From assembly GCA_013694625.1 (NCBI GenBank), contig JACDCD010000029.1, positions 1-35,670 on the forward strand: a DNA stretch of 35,670 bases, read 5' to 3'. The notes below the pieces were generated by a model. The model was not told the origin of the DNA. It was given only the letters and a program-made list of their open reading frames with translations, and made no database searches. Within the stretch, counting starts at the first letter, position 1, and each line of letters begins with the position of its first letter. A program made the translations under genes and the position numbers. Shown here in pieces: positions 1 to 7,137 of the stretch. The DNA comes from Actinomycetota bacterium (lineage in GTDB: Bacteria; Actinomycetota; CADDZG01; WHSQ01).

Positions 1-68
1 CCCTTTTCGGACTTATTGCCTTTGCCCTCTATCCGGGATTGGTGGCGCTGGATCTGTTGGTGCCTTAG
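1..68 (+). CDS. C-terminal end of a probable TadC-like (T2SS F family) pilus membrane protein, partial
   Basis: Only the last 21 residues are present. They read in frame from base 3 and form a hydrophobic segment ending in DLLVP, followed by TAG at 66-68. The identification is by context: the next genes are an Flp-like pilin and TadE/TadG-like proteins, and in actinobacterial tad operons the gene just before these encodes TadC, an inner-membrane platform protein of the T2SS F family. The hydrophobic tail fits, but so short a fragment cannot confirm the family. Confidence 0.5.
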   Translation, partial: LFGLIAFALYPGLVALDLLVP

Positions 69-88
69 ACATGAAAGGGAGGCCCGCT

Positions 89-277
89 ATGGGTTTGCGC
101 ATCTGCGTGTGGTTGGTTTCGATGATGGATGAGGAACGGGGCGATGTTCCCGGTTGGGTTTTGATCATGCTGATGACCAGTGCGTTGGTAGTGGCAATCT
201 GGGGAGTGGCACGCGGGAGACTCGTTGCAATCGTAGAGACGGCGCTCAACACGGTCTGCGGCAGTTTGGGATGTTGA
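89..277 (+). CDS. Flp-like small pilin of a Tad system (GDVPGW type)
   Basis: A 62-residue protein with a short basic/acidic leader, a GDVPGW motif near residue 18, one hydrophobic helix of about 20 residues and a short tail. This is the architecture of the small pilin-like proteins in actinobacterial Tad clusters, which are cleaved by a TadV-type prepilin peptidase and polymerise into thin adhesive pili. The canonical Flp Glu-Tyr after the cleavage glycine is absent, so it is an atypical member. The ATG at 89 is preferred over the in-frame ATG at 71 because a GGGAGG Shine-Dalgarno lies just upstream. Its stop overlaps the start of the next gene. It could be a minor rather than the major pilin. 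Confidence 0.6.
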   Translation: MGLRICVWLVSMMDEERGDVPGWVLIMLMTSALVVAIWGVARGRLVAIVETALNTVCGSLGC

Positions 278-666
278 GCGTTACGGAGCGAGGCTCTGCT
301 CCGCTCGAGGCGGTTTTCGCCATCGCCCTCTTGTTGGTGCTGGTACTGGGCGTAATCGAAGTTGTGTGGGCGCTCTACGGGAGGAACGTCCTGATGTCAT
401 CGGCCCACGAGGGAGCGCGAGCGGCACTCGAGTTGGGGCGCAGCTCATCTGACGCCGTGACAATCGCCACCCGCTCGATCGAACGGAGCGCCGGAGGGTT
501 GGTGGACGAGCTCGATGTTGGAGTATGGACGCAAACGCTGGACGGCCGTTCACTTGTACGCGTGGAAGTAAGAGCGATTCTGGCACCCTGGGGACCGATT
601 CCCATTCCGATCCCGGTGAAGTCGGCGGCGACGGTGTCGCGTACGGCGATCCCGGGTCGGAGTTGA
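271..666 (+). CDS. TadE-like minor pilin / pilus assembly protein
   Basis: A 131-residue protein. An N-terminal segment (ERGSAPLEAVFAIALLLVL) holds the TadE hallmark: a glycine/serine cleavage region, a Glu five or so residues on, and one hydrophobic helix. The remainder is a small extracytoplasmic domain beginning with a SAHEGARAAL helix, as in the TadE family (PF07811). The family forms pseudopilins needed for assembly of Tad pili. The ATG at 271 overlaps the TGA of the preceding pilin, which argues for translational coupling; the reading frame extends upstream of 271, but that part has no TadE character. The next gene starts on its final base. Confidence 0.75.
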   Translation: MLSVTERGSAPLEAVFAIALLLVLVLGVIEVVWALYGRNVLMSSAHEGARAALELGRSSSDAVTIATRSIERSAGGLVDELDVGVWTQTLDGRSLVRVEVRAILAPWGPIPIPIPVKSAATVSRTAIPGRS

Positions 667-1103
667 TGGCCGGTCCGCAGCGCGTTGCCGGCGAGGCCGG
701 AATGGCATTGGTTGAAACCCTCCTCGTTGCCGTCGTCTTCATAGTCCCGTTGATTGGTGTGTTGGGCGTGCTGTCTGATCTGCATCGTGGTGCGCTTGCC
801 GTCAGTGCGGCCGCGCGCGAAGCAGGGTTCGAGGCGGCCCGGTCGGGCAGCGCCGCGCAGGCCGATCTGGTTGTCGACGCCGCCGTCGACGTGGCCTTCT
901 CCGACCACGGCATCGACGCCCGGAGCGCCGATGTCAGGTGGACCGGGGCGCCGGGGCTTGATCGCGGTGGAGTGATCGAGGTCGAGGTGGCATACCCGAT
1001 CGAAGTGTTACAGCTGCCCTTCATGGGCGGCGTCTCCGAATCGCGCGTCTGGGTGAAGGCACGCCACGTCGCTCGCATCGACCCCTACATGAGCCGCGAA
1101 TGA
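666..1103 (+). CDS. TadE-like protein, second copy
   Basis: A 145-residue protein of the same design as its neighbour: a short N-terminus, the motif GEAGMALVETLLVAVVF containing the pilin-type Glu, one transmembrane helix, then a soluble domain opening with an AAAREAGFEAARSG helix. It is a second TadE/TadF-like pseudopilin of the Tad machine. The ATG at 666 shares its A with the TGA of the upstream gene and its end overlaps the next start by 4 bases, so three minor-pilin genes are translationally chained. TadE versus TadF cannot be decided from sequence alone. Confidence 0.7.
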   Translation: MAGPQRVAGEAGMALVETLLVAVVFIVPLIGVLGVLSDLHRGALAVSAAAREAGFEAARSGSAAQADLVVDAAVDVAFSDHGIDARSADVRWTGAPGLDRGGVIEVEVAYPIEVLQLPFMGGVSESRVWVKARHVARIDPYMSRE

Positions 1104-1513
1104 GGCGAACACTCGCCGCCCAGTCGGGGCAGCTTTCTGTCCTCGTGCTCGGCCTCGCAATGCTTCTCTTCGCAGTTGCGGGAGTCGCCGTGGATGGAAC
1201 GCGCGCCTTCTTGCTTCGAAGGTCGCTGCAGAATGCAGCGGACGGCTCGGCACTCGCCGGCGCAGGTGAGGTGGACGTTCACGCCTACTACAGAACGGCG
1301 GGGCGCGAAGTTATCCTCGAGCCACTGGCAGCCCGTCGCGCCGCGTTGGAGTGGCTGGCGCGCCGGAGCCTTCCCGCCGAGGCCGCGGTTGCAGCCGACA
1401 CAGGTGGCTTGCGCGTAAGGTTGGCAGGCCGCATGGATACGAGTTTTCTGGCGCTCATCGGTCTGCGGAGCATTGAGGTCGCGGCCGAGGCGGAAGCCGA
1501 GCCGGTGGACTAG
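1100..1513 (+). CDS. TadE/TadG-like pilus assembly protein
   Basis: A 137-residue protein beginning RRTLAAQSGQLSVLVLG, followed by a hydrophobic helix and DGTRAFLLRRSLQNAADGSA, a segment typical of the N-terminus of TadG/TadE-like proteins (helix followed by NAADAAALA-type sequence). Full TadG proteins carry a large C-terminal von Willebrand-like domain; this one stops after about 100 extracytoplasmic residues, so it is the short actinobacterial variant. It overlaps the upstream gene by 4 bases and is the last gene of the Tad operon. Confidence 0.7.
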   Translation: MRRTLAAQSGQLSVLVLGLAMLLFAVAGVAVDGTRAFLLRRSLQNAADGSALAGAGEVDVHAYYRTAGREVILEPLAARRAALEWLARRSLPAEAAVAADTGGLRVRLAGRMDTSFLALIGLRSIEVAAEAEAEPVD

Positions 1514-1795
1514 CCAAGCGGGGGGCCTGACCGGATGCCCGGGCAGGGTATGTCGGGGATCCTGGGGCGCGTGAAACGGCAGATCCGGAGCAGCTCGAGA
1601 CCGCCCGGAGCGCGGGGAGAGCCTCCCCGGCGGGTGGGCTGACCATCCCGGGGCGGTTGCGTTGCGCGGTGGTCCGGAAACCCTTGCAGGACAACAAATT
1701 TTGCCGAATGCCACAATCGTGCAAAGCCCGGACTATAGGCTTCCTTCGTTAGACCTCCTCCTTGAGGAGGCATCCTTTCTTAAGGGGGTAATGCC
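1514..1795 (+). other. Intergenic region between the Tad operon and hup, with a 5' leader hairpin
   Basis: No convincing gene is seen here. A 5-bp hairpin (CCTCC, loop TTGA, GGAGG) occupies 1757-1770, and a ribosome binding site AAGGGGG lies at about 1782-1788, 7 bases before the TTG start of hup. A TATAGG hexamer at 1734-1739 is a possible -10 element without a recognisable -35. The GGAGG arm itself resembles a Shine-Dalgarno and is hidden in the stem. No clear terminator for the Tad operon was found. Confidence 0.4.
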
Positions 1796-2083
1796 TTGAA
1801 CAAGAAAGAGCTGATTGACTCGGTCGCCAAGGACACCGGGCACAGCAAGAGGAGTGTCCAGGATGTAGTCGACGCCACCGTCGACCGCATTCAGCGCCAG
1901 GTCAAAAAGGGCGACAAGGTTACGCTCCCGGGTTTCGGCACCTTCTCCCGCCGTCAACGCGCTGCCCGGACCGCCCGCAACCCGCAGACCGGTGAGGCGA
2001 TCAAGGTCAAGGCCGCCAAGGTGCCCGGGTTCAAGCCGGGTTCGGCGTTCAAGAGCTACGTATCCGGAGCGAAGAAGAAGTAA
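1796..2083 (+). CDS. hup: HU family DNA-binding protein
   Basis: A 95-residue histone-like nucleoid protein. It begins NKKELIDSVAKDTGHSK and carries the HU signature GFGTFSRRQRAARTARNP, the DNA-wrapping arm with its conserved NPQTG tip. HU dimers bend and compact DNA in the nucleoid. Unlike mycobacterial HupB it has no long lysine/alanine-rich C-terminal tail; it ends in SGAKKK. The start codon is TTG at 1796, supported by AAGGGGG upstream and by the conserved MNKxELI N-terminus. It is monocistronic: a strong terminator follows at once. Confidence 0.95.
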   Translation: MNKKELIDSVAKDTGHSKRSVQDVVDATVDRIQRQVKKGDKVTLPGFGTFSRRQRAARTARNPQTGEAIKVKAAKVPGFKPGSAFKSYVSGAKKK

Positions 2084-2106
2084 CCAAGTCGTTCCGGATC
2101 GAAACT

Positions 2107-2140
2107 GAGACCCCGGGCGCGGATGCCCCGGGGTCTCTTC
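2107..2140 (+). terminator. Intrinsic-type terminator after hup
   Basis: A perfect 11-bp inverted repeat, GAGACCCCGGG (2107-2117) and CCCGGGGTCTC (2127-2137), with a 9-base loop, 24 bases after the hup stop codon. The downstream tract is only TTC, so the U-run is poor, as is common in high-GC bacteria. Confidence 0.8.
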
Positions 2141-2154
2141 CATTCCGGCCCGGG

Positions 2155-2160
2155 TATCGT
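2155..2160 (+). promoter_or_regulatory. Leaderless-type -10 hexamer TATCGT
   Basis: TATCGT ends exactly 6 bases before the ATG at 2167, and no Shine-Dalgarno is present. Transcription from it would begin at or next to the ATG. The same spacing recurs at eight other gene starts in this window. Confidence 0.6.
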
Positions 2161-2166
2161 GCGAGC

Positions 2167-2547
2167 ATGAAGAGGAGCATGGGGGGAGGGGCCCACAGGG
2201 GCCCGGTGGCCCCGACGCGCCAACGCAGGGCCATCCGCCTCGTCCAAATGCTGATGGTGCTCCTCGGAGCGGGCCTCCTCGTCTACGCGGGCTATACCCT
2301 GGGTGTGGCCAGTGGATCCAGGTCTGGCCGGCGCGCCGGCGACCTGGGAGCGGCGACTCCGCCGCCGCTTACCCAAACGCTTGTGCTGGCCGCACTGGGC
2401 GCCGGCTCGCTGGGCGCTGCGGTGTCTTTGCAAGGCCCCGGTGATGTCCGCATCCCGACCCCGGCGCGCCTCGAGGAGTTGGCCGGGCGCGCCGAGGCGG
2501 CTGCGGTGTCACGCGCCGGGGAAGCGCCGAAGGGAGACTCCGTGTGA
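2167..2547 (+). CDS. Hypothetical membrane protein with two predicted helices
   Basis: A 126-residue protein that I do not recognise. A basic N-terminus (residues 1-25, rich in Arg, Gly and His) leads into a hydrophobic helix at about 26-48. A short loop follows, with GSRSGRRAGD, then a second helix at about 68-90 and a polar, Ala/Glu-rich tail. The charge distribution suggests a small inner-membrane hairpin with both ends in the cytoplasm. Its start is supported by the TANNNT hexamer 6 bases upstream. It converges on cofC with a 25-base gap. Confidence 0.6.
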   Translation: MKRSMGGGAHRGPVAPTRQRRAIRLVQMLMVLLGAGLLVYAGYTLGVASGSRSGRRAGDLGAATPPPLTQTLVLAALGAGSLGAAVSLQGPGDVRIPTPARLEELAGRAEAAAVSRAGEAPKGDSV

Positions 2548-2572
2548 CGGCTGCCGGGTCCGAGTGAAGGCC

Positions 2573-3238
2573 TCAGTCTCCCGAGGGCGGTTCTGCCCCG
2601 GAGGTCCACGCACGCAGCCCCCGCAGAAGCGTGGCCGTCCGGCCATCCTCTCCCGGGGGGCGCTCCAGAAGGGCCCGGACGTCCGCGGGTGTATCGATAT
2701 CGAGGGCGAGGCGGGGAAGGGGCAAGATCGAGCAGCGGTGTCCCCGCCGGCGGGCGAGCATCAGATGGGCCTGAAGGCTCGCCGGGCCAAACTGCGGTCG
2801 GAAGAGATCTGGAGGGGCCATATAGAGCCCGTTGGTCCCTCCGTCCTGCCCCGAAGGAACCACCACGACATCGGAGGTCGCGCCGGTGTCGAGGAGGTCA
2901 CGCAGATCGCTTCCAGTGGTCAACGGCACGTCACAGGGCAGTACGGTGACCGACGCGGCACCCGCAGCCCTCACCGCCTCGACACCCTCTTGCAGGGCGG
3001 CATTGAGGCCTTCGCCACGATCCCGGACGGCGGCGAAACCCCGGCCGAAGGCCTCCGCCGACAGCTCGGGGTCGTCGGTGACCACCCACCACTCAAGGAA
3101 ATCTGCTCCTTCACAGAGGTCGAGGGCGTCCTCCCAGAGGGCGCGCGCCACCAGAACCCTTTCCTCGGGCTCGAGTTCGGCTCCCAGCCGTGCTTTGGCG
3201 CGGCTGAACCGCTTCACGGGCAAAAGACCGGCATCCAT
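2573..3238 (-). CDS. cofC: 2-phospho-L-lactate / phosphoenolpyruvate guanylyltransferase (coenzyme F420 synthesis)
   Basis: A 221-residue CofC/FbiD family nucleotidyltransferase. The N-terminus LLPVKRFSRAKARLG is the GTP-binding loop with its conserved Lys residues. Further markers are VLPCDVPL (metal-binding Asp) and GGTNGLYMAPPDLFRPQFG, which matches the substrate-loop segment of the family. In actinobacteria the enzyme activates phosphoenolpyruvate (2-phospholactate in archaea) with GTP, and the product is joined to Fo by FbiA on the way to F420. No other F420 genes are in the window. The start at 3238 is supported by TACTCT 6 bases upstream. The fbiD synonym would also be valid. Confidence 0.9.
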   Translation of the reverse strand: MDAGLLPVKRFSRAKARLGAELEPEERVLVARALWEDALDLCEGADFLEWWVVTDDPELSAEAFGRGFAAVRDRGEGLNAALQEGVEAVRAAGAASVTVLPCDVPLTTGSDLRDLLDTGATSDVVVVPSGQDGGTNGLYMAPPDLFRPQFGPASLQAHLMLARRRGHRCSILPLPRLALDIDTPADVRALLERPPGEDGRTATLLRGLRAWTSGAEPPSGD

Positions 3239-3244
3239 GCCCCC

Positions 3245-3250
3245 AGAGTA
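3245..3250 (-). promoter_or_regulatory. Leaderless-type -10 hexamer TACTCT for cofC
   Basis: On the minus strand TACTCT ends 6 bases before the ATG of cofC (3236-3238), and no ribosome binding site is seen. Confidence 0.6.
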
Positions 3251-3287
3251 GGGTGAACCACACTGAGGCCGGGTGAAAAGGCGTGGT

Positions 3288-3494
3288 CTAGGCTGCGCTG
3301 TCCCTTTCGCAGCCCGAGCATTTGAACGCCCTGGAGGGCCCTGTTCCCCACCCTTTGACAGGCACGAAATCGCCTTCGATCACAGGCCTCACCTCACCGC
3401 ACCACGAGCATCGAGCGCTCATGCCCTCGGGGTAGCGGCCTTCGAGGATGTCGGTTCTGGCTAGATGTGCTTCCGGGTCACTGATTTTTCGCAT
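3288..3494 (-). CDS. Small zinc-ribbon protein of unknown function
   Basis: A 68-residue protein with two Cys pairs, CSWC near residue 28 and CSGC near the end, spaced like a single zinc ribbon. There is no signal peptide or membrane segment. The reading frame continues upstream, but the ATG at 3494 is chosen because a perfect leaderless-type TACAAT lies exactly 6 bases before it. The function is unknown; such proteins may bind nucleic acid or proteins through the zinc site. Confidence 0.65.
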   Translation of the reverse strand: MRKISDPEAHLARTDILEGRYPEGMSARCSWCGEVRPVIEGDFVPVKGWGTGPSRAFKCSGCERDSAA

Positions 3495-3500
3495 ACCGCC

Positions 3501-3506
3501 ATTGTA
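3501..3506 (-). promoter_or_regulatory. Leaderless-type -10 hexamer TACAAT
   Basis: On the minus strand TACAAT, close to the sigma-70 consensus, ends 6 bases before the ATG at 3494. This decides the start of the small zinc-ribbon gene. Confidence 0.65.
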
Positions 3507-3570
3507 GCCAACAACGTCAACCGACCTGAAATTGACCTTTCTAGGGCCCAAAAAGGGTTCGTCCGGGTAA

Positions 3571-3873
3571 TCAGTCGGTCAGCTCGAAGTGGCGAACGAT
3601 GGGATTCTCCTGGAAGAGCTCCCTCAGCTCCGAAACCGCGTCGGCGTATTCGGGGCTCGCGGTCGCCTGTTCGATGGCCGCCACGGAATCCCATCGCGAG
3701 ATCGCGACCAAAAGCACGAGATCGCGTGAGTGCTCCTCGAGGCTGAGGCCCATCTCGATGCCGCCACATCCCGCGAAGCGTGCGAAGGCAGGGACGATGA
3801 CTTCGCGATGAATCCGTCTGGCTCTGTCCGTCTCCTGCGGGTCGATGGCCGTGTCGAAGATCCGGATGATCAT
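3571..3873 (-). CDS. Antibiotic biosynthesis monooxygenase-like (dimeric alpha/beta barrel) protein
   Basis: A 100-residue protein starting MIIRIFDTAIDPQE, with the beta-alpha-beta pattern of small ferredoxin-like barrels: strand, helix ARRIHREVIVPAFARF, strands EMGLSL and LVLLVAISRWDS, then the helix around SPEYADAVSELRELF. The SRWDSVAAIEQ segment is typical of ABM/stress-response barrel domains. These proteins are often quinol mono-oxygenases, haem-binding or plain scaffolds, so no substrate can be given. The start at 3873 is chosen for the AGGGGGA ribosome binding site a few bases upstream. It lies 31 bases downstream of the metallophosphoesterase gene on the same strand and may be co-transcribed. 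Confidence 0.6.
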   Translation of the reverse strand: MIIRIFDTAIDPQETDRARRIHREVIVPAFARFAGCGGIEMGLSLEEHSRDLVLLVAISRWDSVAAIEQATASPEYADAVSELRELFQENPIVRHFELTD

Positions 3874-3904
3874 TGTGTCCCCCTGGCGCCTCGATCCGAC
3901 GGGC

Positions 3905-4741
3905 TCAAACGTTCCACGCCCCCCGGTTCCACATGCCGGCAAGTTGAGGATTGAGCGACAGGCGACGTTCTCCCCGCTGGTAGGTGGCCGCCACTATCTC
4001 CCCCAAACCAGGGTAGCGATGCACGATGCGGACTCTATCCTCGGTTACCTCGATGACATTGAAGCTGGGTCTCGTGTAGCCGCGCACTCTGTGGGTCGAG
4101 GCGGTCCCCGAGTTGATCAACAGCATCTCGCCCACCTGCCACACGTTGGGCACGTGTTTGTGTCCGGCGAGAACGAGGTTGACCTTGAGCTCGTCGAGAA
4201 GCGCCAGGACGTCACCCGCATCCCACACGATGTTGCGCTCTCTGCCGGTGCCGGGGACGGGGACGAGGTGGTGGTGGAGGATGAAGATCCTGTAATCGTC
4301 CGGCCACTTGTAGGATGCTCTTATCCAATCGTACTTGCCTTGACCAATCTCGCCTTCGGCCAGGTCGGGTTTGGCGGAGTTGATGGCGGTAACCGTGGCG
4401 AATTTCTCGGGTTCAGAACCGTTCTGGTTTGAAAAGGGAACTCGTACGACTCTGTCGGATTGGCCGAAGGAGTCTCTGAAGTGCAGGAACCCCACGTTCA
4501 TGAGGTCGTGATTACCCGGAATCACCACCCTCTCGAGGTCCCCCAAGCGGTCTAGGAACCTCTTGGCCTGACGAAACTGCGGGGCATAGCCCTCGGAGGT
4601 CAGGTCACCGGCAACCACCACGAGATCGGGGCCCAATTCGACAATCTCATCCACCGCATGTGTGAGCAGCTCCCCGTCGAACATCACATGACCGCAGTGG
4701 ATATCCGAGACTTGAGCGATGGTGAGCCGAGACCCTGGCAT
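3905..4741 (-). CDS. Calcineurin-like metallophosphoesterase (CpdA/Icc type)
   Basis: A 278-residue cytoplasmic phosphoesterase. All five metal-site blocks are visible: DIHCGH (Asp13, His15), GDLT (Asp46), GNHD (Asn77, His78), a histidine block HHHLVPVP and the closing GHKH. The spacing fits the class III cyclic-nucleotide phosphodiesterase-like branch (CpdA/Icc, Rv0805 type), whose members hydrolyse cyclic nucleotides or other phosphodiesters with two metal ions. The substrate cannot be fixed from sequence. The gene is divergent from the acyltransferase at 4762 with only 20 bases between, so their promoters overlap; a TATCAT lies 9 bases before this start. Confidence 0.8.
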   Translation of the reverse strand: MPGSRLTIAQVSDIHCGHVMFDGELLTHAVDEIVELGPDLVVVAGDLTSEGYAPQFRQAKRFLDRLGDLERVVIPGNHDLMNVGFLHFRDSFGQSDRVVRVPFSNQNGSEPEKFATVTAINSAKPDLAEGEIGQGKYDWIRASYKWPDDYRIFILHHHLVPVPGTGRERNIVWDAGDVLALLDELKVNLVLAGHKHVPNVWQVGEMLLINSGTASTHRVRGYTRPSFNVIEVTEDRVRIVHRYPGLGEIVAATYQRGERRLSLNPQLAGMWNRGAWNV

Positions 4742-4749
4742 TAGCTTCG

Positions 4750-4755
4750 TATGAT
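4750..4755 (+). promoter_or_regulatory. Leaderless-type -10 hexamer TATGAT for the acyltransferase
   Basis: TATGAT ends exactly 6 bases before the ATG at 4762. On the other strand the overlapping TATCAT (4751-4756) could serve the divergent phosphoesterase gene, which would make this 20-base gap a compact bidirectional promoter. Confidence 0.65.
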
Positions 4756-4761
4756 AGTGGC

Positions 4762-5454
4762 ATGGAACCAGTTTTCGTCGGAATCCGAAACGTCGTCATT
4801 CCAGCCTGCCGGCTATGGTTTCGGTGGTCGCTGGAGGGGCTCGAAGGCATTCCCAAAGAGGGCCCGGCGATAGTTGCCTTCAACCACATCTCTTATCTTG
4901 ACCCGTTTGCCGCCGCCTACGCAGTGGACAAGGCAGGAAGGCGACCTCGCTTTCTTGCGAAGTCGGAGTTGTTCGAGAACCCCTGGACCGGCTGGATCAT
5001 GAGAGGGACCCATCAGATCGAGGTCAGAAGAGGTACGCCTTCTGCGCCGTTGGCCCTGGAGCAGGCCCTGATTGCCCTGGCTCGAGGCGAGATCATCGTC
5101 ATCTTTCCGGAAGGAACGGTCACGTTCGACCGCGACCTTCGGCCCATGCCTGCCAAGACCGGGGCGGTCCGGCTCGCAATCCGCTCCGGCGCGCCGTTGA
5201 TTCCCGCCGGGATATGGGGCACCGCCAACGTACTGCCGCGCCATTTCAAGGACTACAAGACGAAATGGTGGCCGAAACAGGATCTCTGTGTGCGCGTGGG
5301 CGAGCCTATGGACATGACGGGACACTGTGATACTCCTGAGGAATGGCGTGTCACCGGCGTCGAGCTCATGGATCGGATCTCCGCGCTGGTCGCCGGCCTT
5401 CGGCCTGCCCTGCCCTACACCCGCCAATCGAGGCGGAAGTCGATGGCATCCTGA
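4762..5454 (+). CDS. 1-acyl-sn-glycerol-3-phosphate acyltransferase (PlsC family)
   Basis: A 230-residue membrane-associated acyltransferase. Block I is NHISYLD (His42, Asp47: the HX4D catalytic pair), block III is FPEGT at about residue 115, and the following PMPAKTGAVRLAIRSGAPLIPAGIWG matches block IV. The family transfers an acyl chain to lysophosphatidic acid, giving phosphatidic acid for phospholipid synthesis. A second PlsC-like gene lies at 16216-16941, so the acceptor of each may differ. The leaderless-type promoter upstream suggests independent transcription. Its 3' end converges on the SDR gene with only 4 bases between. Confidence 0.85.
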   Translation: MEPVFVGIRNVVIPACRLWFRWSLEGLEGIPKEGPAIVAFNHISYLDPFAAAYAVDKAGRRPRFLAKSELFENPWTGWIMRGTHQIEVRRGTPSAPLALEQALIALARGEIIVIFPEGTVTFDRDLRPMPAKTGAVRLAIRSGAPLIPAGIWGTANVLPRHFKDYKTKWWPKQDLCVRVGEPMDMTGHCDTPEEWRVTGVELMDRISALVAGLRPALPYTRQSRRKSMAS

Positions 5455-5458
5455 CGGT

Positions 5459-6442
5459 TCACGCTATAAAGCCTTCGCTGCGATACCACGCGACCGTGGT
5501 TGCGACGCTGGTCTCGACGGGCGCGTAAACGAGCCCCAACTCCCGTTGGGACAACGAGGCATCGTACGCATGGCCGTGCAGCAGAGTGCTGATCACCTCC
5601 CGGCAATAGGAAGGGTTGCGCCGTTGGAGGCGCCCCCAAATCTCTGTCCCGTAAGCTGCGGCCCGCGCGGCGATGGATGGCAGCATGACCGGCGAGTTGT
5701 TAATCCCCGTGATCTCCGCCATCAGGGCAATTGCCTCGGATACTTTCAGCGTTGCGCCGCTCAAGATGTAGCGAGCGCCCGGCGCGCCGTGAGTTTCGGC
5801 GAGGATGTGGCCCTGCGCGCAGTCGGCCACATCGACGATGCTCATGGTCGTGTCGAGCGCAACCTTGAGCTGCCCGTTTGCATAATCGATAAGCAAACGG
5901 GCCGTTCCCGATGTCCTGCCCGGCCCCTGAACCGACGCGGGGTTTACCGAGACGACGTCGATACCCGCGCGGTCGGCGGTAAGGAAGACCGCCGCTTCGG
6001 CCTCGAACTTGGACCGCTCGTACTGGGACAGCCAGAACCCCCGGTGGGCGGAGGTTTCGGAGCCGATCGTTCCCTTCGGCTCACCGATTGTCGCGGCCGA
6101 CGACGTGTAGACCATCCGTGTAACCCCGGCCTGGTGAGCCGCCGCTACCACGTTGTGCGAGCCGAGCACGTTGCCTCTGTACAGGGGTGCCGGGTCGGCG
6201 AGGCAAAAGGCGTTCACTCCGGCGACGTGGTAAACGACGCCGCATCCTTCCATTGCCCCCGAGAGAGAGTCGTCGTCCAAGATGTCGCCCCGGTGGACGC
6301 GTGCCCCCAAGCCCGTAACCACTTTGGCGGCGTCGTCGCTGCGCGCCAAGGCAATGACGTCCCGCTCCTGCTCTACCAGCCGGGTGCAGATCGCCCGCCC
6401 GAGAAAGCCACTCGCGCCGGTCATGAAAACACGGTCCGTCAT
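5459..6442 (-). CDS. NAD(P)-dependent epimerase/dehydratase (extended SDR, HpnA-like)
   Basis: A 327-residue extended short-chain dehydrogenase. It opens with the Rossmann motif TGASGFLG and has DILDDDSL (adenine-ring Asp), the VYTSSAATIG strand with the catalytic serine region and YERSK (Tyr/Lys pair). The GNVLGSHNVVAAA and NPASVQGPG segments resemble the hopanoid-associated sugar epimerase / dihydroflavonol reductase branch. The substrate is unknown. The ATG at 6442 is chosen because it opens the conserved N-terminus and sits 1 base after the pgsA stop, indicating an operon with pgsA. The open frame extends 17 codons further but would overlap pgsA. Confidence 0.75.
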   Translation of the reverse strand: MTDRVFMTGASGFLGRAICTRLVEQERDVIALARSDDAAKVVTGLGARVHRGDILDDDSLSGAMEGCGVVYHVAGVNAFCLADPAPLYRGNVLGSHNVVAAAHQAGVTRMVYTSSAATIGEPKGTIGSETSAHRGFWLSQYERSKFEAEAAVFLTADRAGIDVVSVNPASVQGPGRTSGTARLLIDYANGQLKVALDTTMSIVDVADCAQGHILAETHGAPGARYILSGATLKVSEAIALMAEITGINNSPVMLPSIAARAAAYGTEIWGRLQRRNPSYCREVISTLLHGHAYDASLSQRELGLVYAPVETSVATTVAWYRSEGFIA

Positions 6443-6443
6443 C

Positions 6444-7010
6444 TCAATGATCGCCTGCTCGCGGGGCGAAGACCGATGAGAAGCGGACGACATACTCGAT
6501 CGCAGATATCACCGTTATGGACGCCGCGACCAGCATCGCCCACTCATCAAGGAGAAAGGGTCCGAGGCGCACCGGGTAGCGGAGTATGGCTAACACGATC
6601 GCCGCGAACTGCACATTGGCTTTCAGCTTGCCCCAGATGGACGGCTTGAAGGCGAAGCCATCCATCATTGCAACGGCGCCGCGCAGCCCCAATATCAGGA
6701 GCTCGCGTCCGACGATGATTGTCGCGATCCAGGGAGAGGCACGCCCCACGGCAACCAACGCGATGAGCGCACCAGACACCAGCAGTTTGTCGGCCGTCGT
6801 GTCAAGGAACGAACCAAGGGTCGTTGCCGTGTCCCATCGACGCGCAAGAAACCCGTCGAGCCAATCGGTCGAGGCGGCGAACACGAAGAGCGCAGCCGCC
6901 GGCACGAAGGCCTCGGCGAGGATGAATGCCATCACGACCGGCACCAGGGCCATGCGCGTATAGGTGATGCCGCTGAGGAGCGATACAGTTCCCCGGTTCA
7001 CGGTTCTCAT
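6444..7010 (-). CDS. pgsA: CDP-diacylglycerol-glycerol-3-phosphate 3-phosphatidyltransferase
   Basis: A 188-residue integral membrane enzyme of the CDP-alcohol phosphotransferase family. The complete signature is present: Asp49, Asp52-Gly53, Ala56-Arg57, Gly66, Asp70 and Asp74 (D-x2-DG-x2-AR-x8-G-x3-D-x3-D). Four to five hydrophobic helices surround it. It joins glycerol-3-phosphate to CDP-diacylglycerol to make phosphatidylglycerol phosphate. Other CDP-OH enzymes (phosphatidylinositol phosphate synthases) share the signature, but KLKANVQ after the first half fits PgsA. It lies next to the glycerol-3-phosphate-producing island and upstream of the SDR gene in one transcript. Confidence 0.85.
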   Translation of the reverse strand: MRTVNRGTVSLLSGITYTRMALVPVVMAFILAEAFVPAAALFVFAASTDWLDGFLARRWDTATTLGSFLDTTADKLLVSGALIALVAVGRASPWIATIIVGRELLILGLRGAVAMMDGFAFKPSIWGKLKANVQFAAIVLAILRYPVRLGPFLLDEWAMLVAASITVISAIEYVVRFSSVFAPRAGDH

Positions 7011-7137
7011 GAAGTCGAGGCCGTCCCCGAGGTGCTCTGGGTTCTTTGCACGGCGACAACCTCCACTGGACTCGGGACTTGAGCGACCCTACCGCTTACC
7101 GAGAACGTGAGAGAGGGCCAGACGTGCCTCACGCCTC

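Noticed and set aside
154-270. An N-terminal extension of the first TadE-like gene to ATG 154
   Set aside because: It would overlap the pilin gene almost entirely and has no TadE character; ATG 271 opens the family sequence.
5327-6649. A 440-codon open frame on the plus strand opposite the SDR gene and pgsA
   Set aside because: The translation has no family features and is Arg/Gly/Pro-rich, while the opposite strand carries clear SDR and CDP-OH signatures. High-GC sequence produces such antisense frames.
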